DNA from: a bacterium
GTDB lineage: Bacteria; Spirochaetota; UBA4802; UBA5550
Direction of reading: 5' to 3'
DNA: 15,371 nt
NCBI GenBank assembly: GCA_024224995.1
Contig: JAAENB010001103.1
Span: 1-15,371, forward strand
Position numbers and translations under genes: made by a program. Below, piece by piece: positions 1 to 6,831 of this stretch (position 1 is its first letter; each line of letters starts with the position of its first letter). The notes beneath the pieces were generated by a model, which ran no database searches, had not been told where the DNA came from, and saw only the letters and a list, made by a program, of their open reading frames with translations.

Positions 1-144
1 GCAGGTTGTGAGGCTGTTTGAGCGGAGCGAGTTCCGAACGTTCTGCAGAGGTATTACTCCCGGTAGGCATAATTTACATTCCGGGTTGATATACCTTATA
101 TAGCCCGCTCTGCGGGGTCAGCTGCTCTCAAGAAACTAAATCTT
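1..144. other. left-edge non-coding stretch with small stem-loops
   Basis: I see no gene here. Two small dyads are visible. One pairs CCCGG at 59-63 with CCGGG at 81-85, flanked by GTAT (51-54) and ATAC (91-94). The other is a tight hairpin CCCGC-TCT-GCGGG at 104-116. The second lies 29 bases past the stop codon of the minus-strand SDR gene and could help end its transcript. No T-run follows it on that strand, so it is not a classical intrinsic terminator. Confidence 0.3.
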
Positions 145-1047
145 TCACAGGGCCTTGCTGCTGCTTGCCCCCGACACAATCCCCATCTTCCTGAGCATCT
201 TCCGGTAGGACTTCTGCACGCTCTTCAGCCCCTGAAGAGGGAACATGCGCTGGGTCATCCAGATAAACTTCCAGAATGAGGGTAAAATGACTATCGGTCT
301 ATTCCGGGCAACCTGGTCCAGGGCCTTTTTGGCGAACAGTTCCGGGTCCATTGGTTTTGCTTTTTCTATAAGTTCATTCTGTATACGCTTTTGCTCAGGC
401 GTAAGTTCAAAGAGTACCCTCCCGAATTTCCCGGCGTCATCCAGGATCGGAGTACGAATAAAACCGGGACAGAGCGCGCTCACCCGGACTCCTTTGGCCG
501 AAGCTTCGCATCGCATGGAGTTTGAAAGGCCAACCACCGCGTGTTTGGTAGTGGTATAAGCAGTATTTCCGGGACCGGCCACCAGCCCGGCCATAGAGGC
601 AGTATTAACAATATGGCCAAATCCCTGTTCTATCATAATGGGATAGGCTGCCTGAATACCGTTTACCACTCCCTTGAGATTAACATCAATAATAAAATTC
701 CAATCATCTATACCATAGTGGCAAACTTCACCGCCAAGTACGACTCCCGCGTTGTTAAACAGGTAATCCAGGCGCCCGGTCCTCTGAGCAGTATCCTGTA
801 TAATTTTTTCCATTGCGGAATAATCAGTTACATCCGCTTTTACCGCTGTTATTAAACCGCCGGAACTCCGGACCTGTGCTGCCAGCTCTTCAGCGCGCTC
901 TATTTGAAGATCGGTTATTGTTACATCACAGCCGCGGGCAGCTAACTCCCGGGCTAACGCCTCCCCTATTCCTGACGCGCCGCCGGTAAGAATCGCAGTC
1001 GCGTTGTTAAAAATACGAATACCATCATTTGAATCATTTGTTGTCAT
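145..1047 (-). CDS. SDR family NAD(P)-dependent oxidoreductase
   Basis: A classical short-chain dehydrogenase/reductase of 300 residues, predicted to interconvert a hydroxyl and a carbonyl group using NAD(H) or NADP(H) in the cytoplasm. The Rossmann cofactor motif TGGASGIG is at residues 21-28, NNAG at 98-101, and the catalytic set is Ser151, Tyr164 and Lys168 in a YxxxK motif. The roughly 50 residues after the core carry hydrophobic and basic stretches (PSFWKFIWM, LKSVQKSYRKMLRKMG), as in SDRs that act on lipid-like substrates at a membrane. The start is supported by GGAGG 7 bases upstream of the ATG. The gene diverges from the CoA-transferase pair, so a shared acyl-CoA or lipid role is plausible, but the substrate cannot be read from the sequence. 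Confidence 0.93.
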   Translation of the reverse strand: MTTNDSNDGIRIFNNATAILTGGASGIGEALARELAARGCDVTITDLQIERAEELAAQVRSSGGLITAVKADVTDYSAMEKIIQDTAQRTGRLDYLFNNAGVVLGGEVCHYGIDDWNFIIDVNLKGVVNGIQAAYPIMIEQGFGHIVNTASMAGLVAGPGNTAYTTTKHAVVGLSNSMRCEASAKGVRVSALCPGFIRTPILDDAGKFGRVLFELTPEQKRIQNELIEKAKPMDPELFAKKALDQVARNRPIVILPSFWKFIWMTQRMFPLQGLKSVQKSYRKMLRKMGIVSGASSSKAL

Positions 1048-1082
1048 AGCAGAACCTCCGTAATATTTTGTTTACAGGATTT

Positions 1083-1097
1083 GTAACTATAGTTTAC
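1083..1097. promoter_or_regulatory. near-palindrome in the SDR leader
   Basis: GTAACTATAGTTTAC is an imperfect palindrome around CTATAG, in the 5' leader of the SDR gene. Its right part, ATAGTTTAC, recurs exactly at 3852-3860 inside the TetR/DUF819 control region. This makes it a candidate operator; the regulator is unknown. Confidence 0.3.
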
Positions 1098-1212
1098 GGT
1101 TTTAATTTATCTCTTTATCATAGCATAACATAAAAAGTTACGTATATATCAACAAATTAATTAAAAAAAAACCATATTTTTACTTGCCCTTTTGCTGTAA
1201 TTTTACCATTTT

Positions 1213-1260
1213 GTAAGTGAACGATTACTTACGAATATTAATTCATCAAAATTTTTTGAT
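1213..1260. promoter_or_regulatory. two palindromes upstream of the CoA-transferase genes
   Basis: A perfect dyad GTAAGT-N8-ACTTAC spans 1213-1232, with a size and spacing typical of TetR-family operators. A second dyad, ATCAAAA-TT-TTTTGAT, spans 1245-1260 just ahead of the ribosome binding site. A weak promoter (TTGTAA at 1212-1217, AATATT 17 bases later) would place the first dyad in its spacer. The nearest regulator gene is the TetR at 3125-3784; linking the two is inference. Confidence 0.4.
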
Positions 1261-1280
1261 TTTCACAGGCAGGAAACTAC

Positions 1281-2294
1281 ATGACTGAAACCAACAGAAA
1301 CCTATCCGGGATATCCGAAGGGATTAACGAGTTGTTAACCGATCCCGATCCGGATAATGCCCGTTCGTTCTTTAGAAACAAGTCACGGGCTCTTACTTCA
1401 AAAATCACTACCGTGCAGGAAGCAGTATCAACATTAATTAATAATGGCGATTACATTGCCATTGGCGGGTTCGGCGCCAACCGGATTCCAACTGCCGTGC
1501 TGCACGAAATACTTCGCCAGGAGAAAAAAGACCTTGGCTTTGCCGGGCATACATCAACGCATGATTTTCAAATATTAACTGCCGGGAACTGCATCAGCCG
1601 CATTGACAGTGCCTATATAATTGGCCTGGAGGCCCGGGGGCTGTCGGCAAACGCCCGCCGGTATATTGAAAGCGGTAATATACAACTTACGGAATGGTCA
1701 AACGCGGCCCTCTCCTGGAGGCTGAAAGCCGCGGCAATGGGGCTCTCCTTTCTCCCGGCCCGCAACCTTCTGGGAACCGACACCTTTGCGTACAGCGCCG
1801 CGAAAAAAATAACCTGTCCTTTTACCGGGAAAAAATACGCTGCCCTGCCCGCGCTTTATCCCGATTTCGCGGTTATCCATGTCCATGAGGCCGATATATA
1901 CGGCAACTGCCACGTTTACGGCGCGTCCGTTTCCGACCAGGACCTGGCAAAAGCGTCAAAACGGGTTGTTATAACTGCCGAACGGATCATCCCTCATGAA
2001 AAAATCCGGAATAACCCCGATGAAACTTTTATTCCCTACTGGTGCGTTGACGCCGTTATTGAAGTTCCCTACGGCAGCTACCCCGGGAATATGCCCTATG
2101 AATATTATTCCGATGAAGAATATTTAAAAAAATGGCTCGCCGTGGAAAAAGATCCCGAAGAGTTGAAAGCCTTTATCCGGGAACAGGTTTATGATACAAA
2201 AGATTTTTATGAGTATCTTAATCTTAACGGCGGTATTGAAAAAATGCGTAAGCTGCGCGAAATTGAGTTTTTGATGGAGACGAATAATGACTGA
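1281..2294 (+). CDS. CoA-transferase subunit alpha (glutaconate CoA-transferase type)
   Basis: A 337-residue alpha subunit of a class I CoA-transferase, most like glutaconate CoA-transferase subunit A. Such enzymes move CoA between an acyl-CoA and a free carboxylic acid as heteromers with the next gene's product. The family glycine-rich motif IGGFG sits at residues 61-65, after an N-terminal extension of about 40 residues. AGGAA lies 5 bases before the ATG. The stop overlaps the start of the beta gene by 8 bases (ATGACTGA), so the two are translationally coupled. The related IpdA of steroid-ring degradation, a hydrolase with the same fold, is an alternative. The substrate is not determined, so no gctA symbol is given. 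Confidence 0.88.
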   Translation: MTETNRNLSGISEGINELLTDPDPDNARSFFRNKSRALTSKITTVQEAVSTLINNGDYIAIGGFGANRIPTAVLHEILRQEKKDLGFAGHTSTHDFQILTAGNCISRIDSAYIIGLEARGLSANARRYIESGNIQLTEWSNAALSWRLKAAAMGLSFLPARNLLGTDTFAYSAAKKITCPFTGKKYAALPALYPDFAVIHVHEADIYGNCHVYGASVSDQDLAKASKRVVITAERIIPHEKIRNNPDETFIPYWCVDAVIEVPYGSYPGNMPYEYYSDEEYLKKWLAVEKDPEELKAFIREQVYDTKDFYEYLNLNGGIEKMRKLREIEFLMETNND

Positions 2295-3057
2295 ATATAA
2301 TACAATGGAACAAATGATCTGTACCGCGGCACGGAATCTTGAAGACGGCGCCACTGTTGTTGTGGGTACCGGGGCTCCCTGCGCGGCTGCAATGCTCGCC
2401 CAGAAGACCAGCGCTCCGGACCTGTGCGTCATGTTTGAAGCAGGCGGCGTGGCTCCCCTTCTTCCAACTATGCCCATATCCGTTGGGGATTCAAGAACCT
2501 TTCACAAAGCGCTTATTGCAAGTTCCATGCCCGACATTATGGAAACATGCCAGCGCGGCATGGTGGACTACGCGTTTCTGGGCGGCGCCCAGATTGATAT
2601 GTACGGCAATATTAACTCAACCATGATCGGCAAAGACCATGCAAGACCCAAAGTCCGTTTTCCCGGATCGGGCGGAGCCAATGACCTGGCTTCCCTCTGC
2701 TGGAAAACAATGGTAATGACCGTTCAGGACAAACGCCGTTTTACCAATAATATCGACTTTATTACCACTCCCGGTTACCTGGATGGCGGCAATTCCCGCT
2801 ACGAGGCCGGACTCCCTGACGGGACCGGGCCGTTCCGGATTATTACCAATATGGCTATTATGGGATTTGATGAATCATCCAAACGGATGAAGGTTCTTTC
2901 GATTAACCCCGGTTATACGAAACAGGATGTTCAGGACAATTGCGGTTTTGAGCTTCTCTGGGCCAATGAAATTGCCCGGACCGAAGCGCCATCTGCAAAA
3001 GAATTAAAACTCCTGCGTGAGGAAATTGATCCTCATGGGTATATAATAAGCAGGTGA
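2287..3057 (+). CDS. CoA-transferase subunit beta (glutaconate CoA-transferase type)
   Basis: A 256-residue partner subunit of the preceding gene, resembling glutaconate CoA-transferase subunit B. Landmarks are VVVGTGAPC near residues 24-32, the stretch MFEAGG at 49-54, and AFLGGAQIDMYGNIN, a conserved block of the family. Glu51 is a good candidate for the active-site glutamate that carries the CoA thioester in true transferases. Its presence argues for transferase rather than IpdB-like hydrolase activity, but alignment is needed to confirm the position. GGAG lies 7 bases before the ATG, inside the alpha gene. The end converges on the TetR gene. Confidence 0.87.
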   Translation: MTEYNTMEQMICTAARNLEDGATVVVGTGAPCAAAMLAQKTSAPDLCVMFEAGGVAPLLPTMPISVGDSRTFHKALIASSMPDIMETCQRGMVDYAFLGGAQIDMYGNINSTMIGKDHARPKVRFPGSGGANDLASLCWKTMVMTVQDKRRFTNNIDFITTPGYLDGGNSRYEAGLPDGTGPFRIITNMAIMGFDESSKRMKVLSINPGYTKQDVQDNCGFELLWANEIARTEAPSAKELKLLREEIDPHGYIISR

Positions 3058-3146
3058 AAGGTGCAAGGGGGGGACTCCGTAAAAAGGTCTTGTACTTTTA
3101 CCTTGAACCTTGAACCTTTCTCCTTCAAACTTCAAACTTCAAACTA
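3056..3146. repeat. heptamer repeats and long stem between convergent genes
   Basis: GAAAGGTGCAAGG at 3056-3068 can pair with CCTTGAACCTTTC at 3108-3120 (12 of 13 positions), enclosing a smaller AAAAG/CTTTT stem. The right side is made of tandem 7-base units, CCTTGAA twice and then TTCAAAC three times. The last units are read as the C-terminal codons and stop of the TetR gene. It may act as a two-way transcription barrier between the convergent genes, but no clean T-run is present. Confidence 0.5.
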
Positions 3147-3784
3147 TTCTCCACCATCCCCATAAAATGAGCATACAGCTCTTCGGTTGAGATCCCGAAA
3201 CTTTCCTGAAATTTATATTTCCTCATTAAGATAATCTGCATAACCCCGTTAACCTGGCCCCAGAGCAGGAGCATAAGCTGCATCGGTTCCAGAGTTGTAT
3301 TTATCTTTTTGTTTTTTATATCCTGTTCAATCGATTTTAATACAATATCGCCATATTCGATTGAAAGTTTTCTGCATAGAGACCGGAAACTGTCGTCATC
3401 CTGTTGTTCGGGTTCTTCATAATAGACAAAGATACGTGATTCATAGGTCATAAATACGCTGAAATAATCGGGGTATTCTATTGAATAATCGAAAAATGCT
3501 TTTCCAATATTCCGGATGGCAATGCCGCTTTCACCGGAAGTATTATACGCGGTTTCCAGTTTTGATTTGAATATTTTTAGTGCCCGGAACACTACGGCGA
3601 GAAAAATGTCTTCTTTGTCGGCAAAATAGAGGTACAGGGTTCTTTTATTATACCCGGCAGCCTCTGCTATCTCTTCGATCGTTGCATTATCCATCCCTTT
3701 TTTAAAAAAAACACCCTCAGCGATGTCTATAATCCGCTCTTTCCGCTGCTCCCTTTCCCAGGCTTTTCTTTCTTCCGATTTCAT
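3125..3784 (-). CDS. TetR/AcrR family transcriptional regulator
   Basis: A 219-residue TetR-type repressor. The N-terminal DNA-binding domain is clear: the region around residues 35-60 contains IEEIAEAAGYNKRTLYLYF followed by ADKEDIF, the classic TetR helix-turn-helix ending. The larger C-terminal part is helical and would bind a ligand; its sequence does not tell me which. GAGAGG precedes the ATG by 6 bases. The gene diverges from the DUF819/S1P-lyase-like pair across a control region with overlapping promoters. The simplest reading is that it represses itself and that pair, sensing a lipid or acyl-type effector. The last codons lie in a heptamer repeat tract. Confidence 0.92.
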   Translation of the reverse strand: MKSEERKAWEREQRKERIIDIAEGVFFKKGMDNATIEEIAEAAGYNKRTLYLYFADKEDIFLAVVFRALKIFKSKLETAYNTSGESGIAIRNIGKAFFDYSIEYPDYFSVFMTYESRIFVYYEEPEQQDDDSFRSLCRKLSIEYGDIVLKSIEQDIKNKKINTTLEPMQLMLLLWGQVNGVMQIILMRKYKFQESFGISTEELYAHFMGMVENSLKFEV

Positions 3785-3800
3785 AACCGGCCTCTCTCTG

Positions 3801-3836
3801 TTTTTTTACTAAATTTCTATAAATTTCTATAAATTT
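3801..3836. repeat. tandem 10-base AT-rich repeats
   Basis: The unit AAATTTCTAT repeats twice and then begins a third time, directly upstream of the TTGACT -35 element at 3838. It could serve as an UP-like element or as phased binding sites. A similar arrangement (9-base units, then TTGACT) occurs at 12396-12431. Confidence 0.5.
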
Positions 3837-3837
3837 G

Positions 3838-3866
3838 TTGACTTTTTCATCATAGTTTACTATATT
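3838..3866 (+). promoter_or_regulatory. predicted sigma70 promoter for DUF819 and S1P-lyase-like genes
   Basis: TTGACT (3838-3843), a 17-base spacer and TATATT (3861-3866) form a good housekeeping-type promoter facing right. The transcript would carry a leader of about 250 bases that includes the cloverleaf element. Confidence 0.6.
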
Positions 3867-3880
3867 TCACCATAGTGAAA
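3865..3880. promoter_or_regulatory. candidate operator between facing promoters
   Basis: TTTCAC-CATA-GTGAAA is a perfect dyad with 6-base arms. It sits at the expected start points of both the rightward promoter (3838-3866) and the leftward one (3898-3927). A repressor bound here would block both, which fits autoregulation by the adjacent TetR. Confidence 0.45.
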
Positions 3881-3897
3881 CAAATTGCACTGTGACT

Positions 3898-3927
3898 AGT
3901 ATATTTTAAAAATAGTTGAAAAGTCAA
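3898..3927 (-). promoter_or_regulatory. predicted promoter for the TetR gene
   Basis: On the minus strand TTGACT (3927-3922), an 18-base spacer and TATACT (3903-3898) point left towards the TetR gene. Because the opposing promoter lies to its left, the two transcripts would overlap. Confidence 0.5.
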
Positions 3928-3973
3928 TAAAAATTCACTATGCTGTAAATTAAAAAGGTAAGTGCCCAAAAAA

Positions 3974-4077
3974 CGAGGGGAGGCGCAGCTAACGCTGCGC
4001 GAAGGATAGGGGGGTTGAGGGGGCGGAGCCCCCTCAACCCCCTATCCTTCGCGGCGCGGAAGCGCCGCGTCCCCTCG
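3974..4077. repeat. cloverleaf-forming palindromic element
   Basis: A compact element in which almost every base can pair. The outer stem is CGAGGGGA (3974-3981) with TCCCCTCG (4070-4077). Inside are three adjacent hairpins. The first is GCGCAGC-TAAC-GCTGCGC (3983-4000). The second is a long central stem, 4001-4024 against 4028-4050, with a GGA loop and a single bulged G. The third is GCGGCGC-GGAA-GCGCCGC (4051-4068). Only one base at each junction to the outer stem is unpaired. The wider flanks GTAAGTG (3958-3964) and CGCTTAC (4094-4100) also nearly pair. It is GC-rich in an AT-rich leader, like a REP or MITE-type repeat. It has no coding capacity. Confidence 0.8.
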
Positions 4078-4126
4078 CAGGGGTCGCATCCCTCGCTTAC
4101 TTATAATATAAACGATTGGAGGCTTT

Positions 4127-5281
4127 ATGAAAACACCGCTTATTCTCGCGCTCTATATTCTTTTCCCGGCACTGGTTATTTATCTCTGCTATAAATTCCC
4201 AATTATTAACAAAATAAGCGCTGTTTTATTGTGCTACCTGGGAGGTATGATAATCGGAAATATTGGGATTTTTCCCGAAGGTTTTGATAAAGTTCAGGAG
4301 ACCGCTTCGGGAGTTGCCGTTGTTCTTGCCCTGCCAATGCTGCTCTTCTCGCTGGATGTAAAAAAATGGTCCCGTCTCGCAGGGAAAACACTACTGTCAA
4401 TGGCCCTTGCAACGGTTTCTATCATACTTATTGCCACTACTCTCTTTTTCATTTTTAAGGCCGTAATCACAGACTCGTGGCAGCTTTCCGGAATGGCTGT
4501 CGGCCTCTACACCGGGGGCACGCCTAATCTTGCTGCCATCCAGAAGGCGCTTGATGTTGAGTCATCCCGATATATAATTTTTCATACCTATGACACCATT
4601 GTTTCACTGGTCTTTATTATTTTTTGTGTTACCATTGCCCAGCGGGTCTTTTTAACATACCTGCCCGCCTTCCGGAATAATAACAGCGCCGACAATACCG
4701 ATACCGCAGATAACGACGGTAAATCGGAAGATATACAGTTATACCAGGGCATATTTACTCCAAAGAAACTACTCCCTGTTATTGGGACATTTTTTATTTC
4801 CGCAGGAATTGTTGGCCTTTCGGTGTTCGTGAGTGAAAAGATTTCCAAAGAAAATGCTAACTCTATTACCATCCTTTTGATAACCACCCTGGGAATTGGC
4901 TTTTCATTTATCCGGCCAATACGGAATATCGACAAAACCTTCCAGGCAGGGATGTATATTATCTATGTCTTCTGTTTTATCGTGGGTTCAATGGTTAACT
5001 ACAAGGTACTGGTAAACATCAATTATAACATTCTCGTCTTCGTGATAATCGGCATTTTCGGTACCATGCTGCTGCACTCGCTTTTTTGCAAAATTTTTAA
5101 AGTAGACGCCGACACCTTTATTATTACCTCTACATCGGCCATCTGCTCTCCGCCCTTTGTCCCTGTTGTTGCCGGTGCCCTCAAGAACAAAGAAATGCTT
5201 CTCTCAGGGATAACGACCGGTATTATTGGATACGCTATTGGAAATTATCTTGGCATTTCCCTGGGATTGCTATTAAAATAA
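4127..5281 (+). CDS. DUF819 family integral membrane protein
   Basis: A 384-residue polytopic inner-membrane protein matching the DUF819 (YjcL-like) family, whose function is unproven but whose fold looks like a transporter. Hydrophobic helices are evident at about 5-21, 29-48, 60-76, 88-111 and 150-170, and more follow after residue 215. The family-like motif GLYTGGTPNLAAIQKAL lies at about 126-142, and a short polar segment rich in Asn and Asp at 184-204 forms a loop. GGAGG lies 4 bases before the ATG. The next gene, the S1P-lyase-like enzyme, starts 19 bases after its stop, so the two form an operon. Transport of that enzyme's substrate or product is a reasonable but untested idea. Confidence 0.85.
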   Translation: MKTPLILALYILFPALVIYLCYKFPIINKISAVLLCYLGGMIIGNIGIFPEGFDKVQETASGVAVVLALPMLLFSLDVKKWSRLAGKTLLSMALATVSIILIATTLFFIFKAVITDSWQLSGMAVGLYTGGTPNLAAIQKALDVESSRYIIFHTYDTIVSLVFIIFCVTIAQRVFLTYLPAFRNNNSADNTDTADNDGKSEDIQLYQGIFTPKKLLPVIGTFFISAGIVGLSVFVSEKISKENANSITILLITTLGIGFSFIRPIRNIDKTFQAGMYIIYVFCFIVGSMVNYKVLVNINYNILVFVIIGIFGTMLLHSLFCKIFKVDADTFIITSTSAICSPPFVPVVAGALKNKEMLLSGITTGIIGYAIGNYLGISLGLLLK

Positions 5282-5300
5282 ATACGAATGGAGCTATACC

Positions 5301-6773
5301 ATGAATCACAAACAAACTGAAAACGACTGCGTTCTCCCCAAAAAAGGGATCGATAAAAAAAAGATTTTACAGCTTCTTGATGATTACGGGAAAAACGACC
5401 CTAACTATAAAAAGTCCGAAACCTGGAGTCTTGTTTATTATCTTAACGAGGATCATACCCAATTCCTTGTTGATGTTTTTGCGAAATACTTTTCCACCAA
5501 CGGGCTCAATCCCATGGTCTTTCAAAGCCTGAAAAAATTCGAGACCGAAGTGATTCGAATGACTGCCAATCTCCTTCACGGTGACAGGAACGTGGTTGGC
5601 GTGATGACTGCCGGCGGTACGGAAAGCTGCCTTCTGCCGGTGAAAACATACCGGGATTACGCCAGGGACAAAAAAGGAATTAAAAAACCGGAAATGATCC
5701 TTCCGGAAACGGCTCACGTTGCCTGGGAAAAAGGGGCGAAATATTTTAATGTCAAAGCCGTGCATGCCCCGCTCGATAAAGACTTCCGCGTTGATGTTAA
5801 GGCCGTGAAAAAACTTATCAACAAAAACACGGTGATGATCCTTGGTTCGGCACCGGAATACCCTCACGGTATTATTGATCCCATTGAAGAGCTGGGTGAA
5901 CTTGCCCTGGAAAAAAATATACCTCTTCATGTTGACGCCTGCGTAGGCGGATATCTTCTTCCCTTTGTTGAAAAACTTGGTTATGATATTCCCGCCTGGG
6001 ATTACCGCGTCCCCGGTGTCACGTCCATTTCCGCCGATACCCATAAATACGGTTTCAGTGCCAAAGGCGCGTCCACCATTACCTACAGAAGCCTGGACAT
6101 TTTAAAATACCAGTTTTTTGTTTATGAAAACTGGCCCGGCGGCATCTTTGCCTCCCCTGCCCTCCTGGGTACCCGGCCCGGCGGAGCCTATGCCGCAGCC
6201 TGGGCCGCTATGCAGGTCATTGGCGAAGAAGGCTACTTGAAAATCGCGAAGACGATTATGGATACAACAGAAAAACTGATCAAGGGCATTGAATCCATTC
6301 CGGAACTGGCTGTAATTGGAAAGCCCAACGCCAGCCTGTTCGCGTATAATTCAACTCATAAAGACGTTAATATTTTCGCCGTAGGCGACCAGATGGAAGA
6401 AAAAGGCTGGCAGCTGGACCGGCTTCAACGACCCGAAGCCCTTCACGCCATGGTCACTCCCCTGCACGCGAATGTTGCCGACAAATACATTTCCGACCTG
6501 AAAAGTTCGGTCGCCCACGTTAAAAAACACCCCGAACTTGCCCTGCAGGGAGGCGCTGCCATGTACGGCATGATCGCGAATATTCCCCTGCGCGGCATGG
6601 TGAAAAAAAATGTCCTTAATATGTTCGCGGACATGTACGGCCCCGACGCGAAAATGATCGATCCGGCTGCCGCTGCGGAGCTTGAAGATGGGGAAGAAGG
6701 CTCACCACAGGAGGTTGATTTCGCCACAAAAGCAGCAATGTTTTTTCTTAAAATCAAAAATAAATTCAAATAA
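5301..6773 (+). CDS. PLP-dependent lyase, sphingosine-1-phosphate lyase type
   Basis: A 490-residue fold-type I PLP enzyme of the group II decarboxylase superfamily. The closest pattern I recognise is sphingosine-1-phosphate lyase, which splits long-chain base phosphates into a fatty aldehyde and phosphoethanolamine. Diagnostic segments are TAGGTESCLL (103-112), VDACVGGYLLPF (211-222, with Asp212 for the pyridine nitrogen) and ADTHKYGFSAKG, with Lys249 the expected PLP lysine. ENWPGGIFASPALLGTRPGG matches the lyase block that in eukaryotes reads WTGGLYGSPTLAGSRPG. It lacks the N-terminal membrane anchor of eukaryotic enzymes. GGAG lies 8 bases before the ATG. A generic amino-acid decarboxylase is the alternative, but those blocks favour the lyase subgroup. 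Confidence 0.85.
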   Translation: MNHKQTENDCVLPKKGIDKKKILQLLDDYGKNDPNYKKSETWSLVYYLNEDHTQFLVDVFAKYFSTNGLNPMVFQSLKKFETEVIRMTANLLHGDRNVVGVMTAGGTESCLLPVKTYRDYARDKKGIKKPEMILPETAHVAWEKGAKYFNVKAVHAPLDKDFRVDVKAVKKLINKNTVMILGSAPEYPHGIIDPIEELGELALEKNIPLHVDACVGGYLLPFVEKLGYDIPAWDYRVPGVTSISADTHKYGFSAKGASTITYRSLDILKYQFFVYENWPGGIFASPALLGTRPGGAYAAAWAAMQVIGEEGYLKIAKTIMDTTEKLIKGIESIPELAVIGKPNASLFAYNSTHKDVNIFAVGDQMEEKGWQLDRLQRPEALHAMVTPLHANVADKYISDLKSSVAHVKKHPELALQGGAAMYGMIANIPLRGMVKKNVLNMFADMYGPDAKMIDPAAAAELEDGEEGSPQEVDFATKAAMFFLKIKNKFK

Positions 6774-6778
6774 AATTT

Positions 6779-6807
6779 TTGACAGAACCTTCATTATGGT
6801 TTATACT
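6779..6807 (+). promoter_or_regulatory. strong sigma70-like promoter of the anchored flavodoxin gene
   Basis: A consensus TTGACA (6779-6784), a 17-base spacer and TATACT (6802-6807), just after the stop of the S1P-lyase-like gene. The expected start near 6814 gives a leader of only about 15 bases. Confidence 0.75.
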
Positions 6808-6831
6808 GTTCCAACAGGACAAACCATAATG
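6792..6831. promoter_or_regulatory. 40-base palindrome over the -10 element and start codon
   Basis: Arms 6792-6811 and 6812-6831 match at 17 of 20 positions, including an unbroken 11-base outer arm (CATTATGGTTT with AAACCATAATG). The dyad covers the -10 box and ends exactly on the ATG of the flavodoxin. The predicted transcript starts near its centre, so it more likely acts as a DNA operator than as an RNA hairpin. Confidence 0.6.

Noticed and set aside
3958..4100. Cloverleaf element as a tRNA or tmRNA gene
   Set aside because: It lacks tRNA landmarks (a TTCRA-type T loop, a CCA-compatible acceptor, anticodon-arm geometry) and its central stem is far too long.
5367..6044. Long antisense open frame inside the S1P-lyase-like gene
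   Set aside because: The plus strand encodes a clear enzyme with conserved motifs; the antisense frame is low-complexity and a shadow of it.
6682..6828. Upstream extension of the anchored flavodoxin gene by 49 codons
   Set aside because: It overlaps the previous gene and spans the promoter; the ATG at 6829 gives a normal signal-anchor start.
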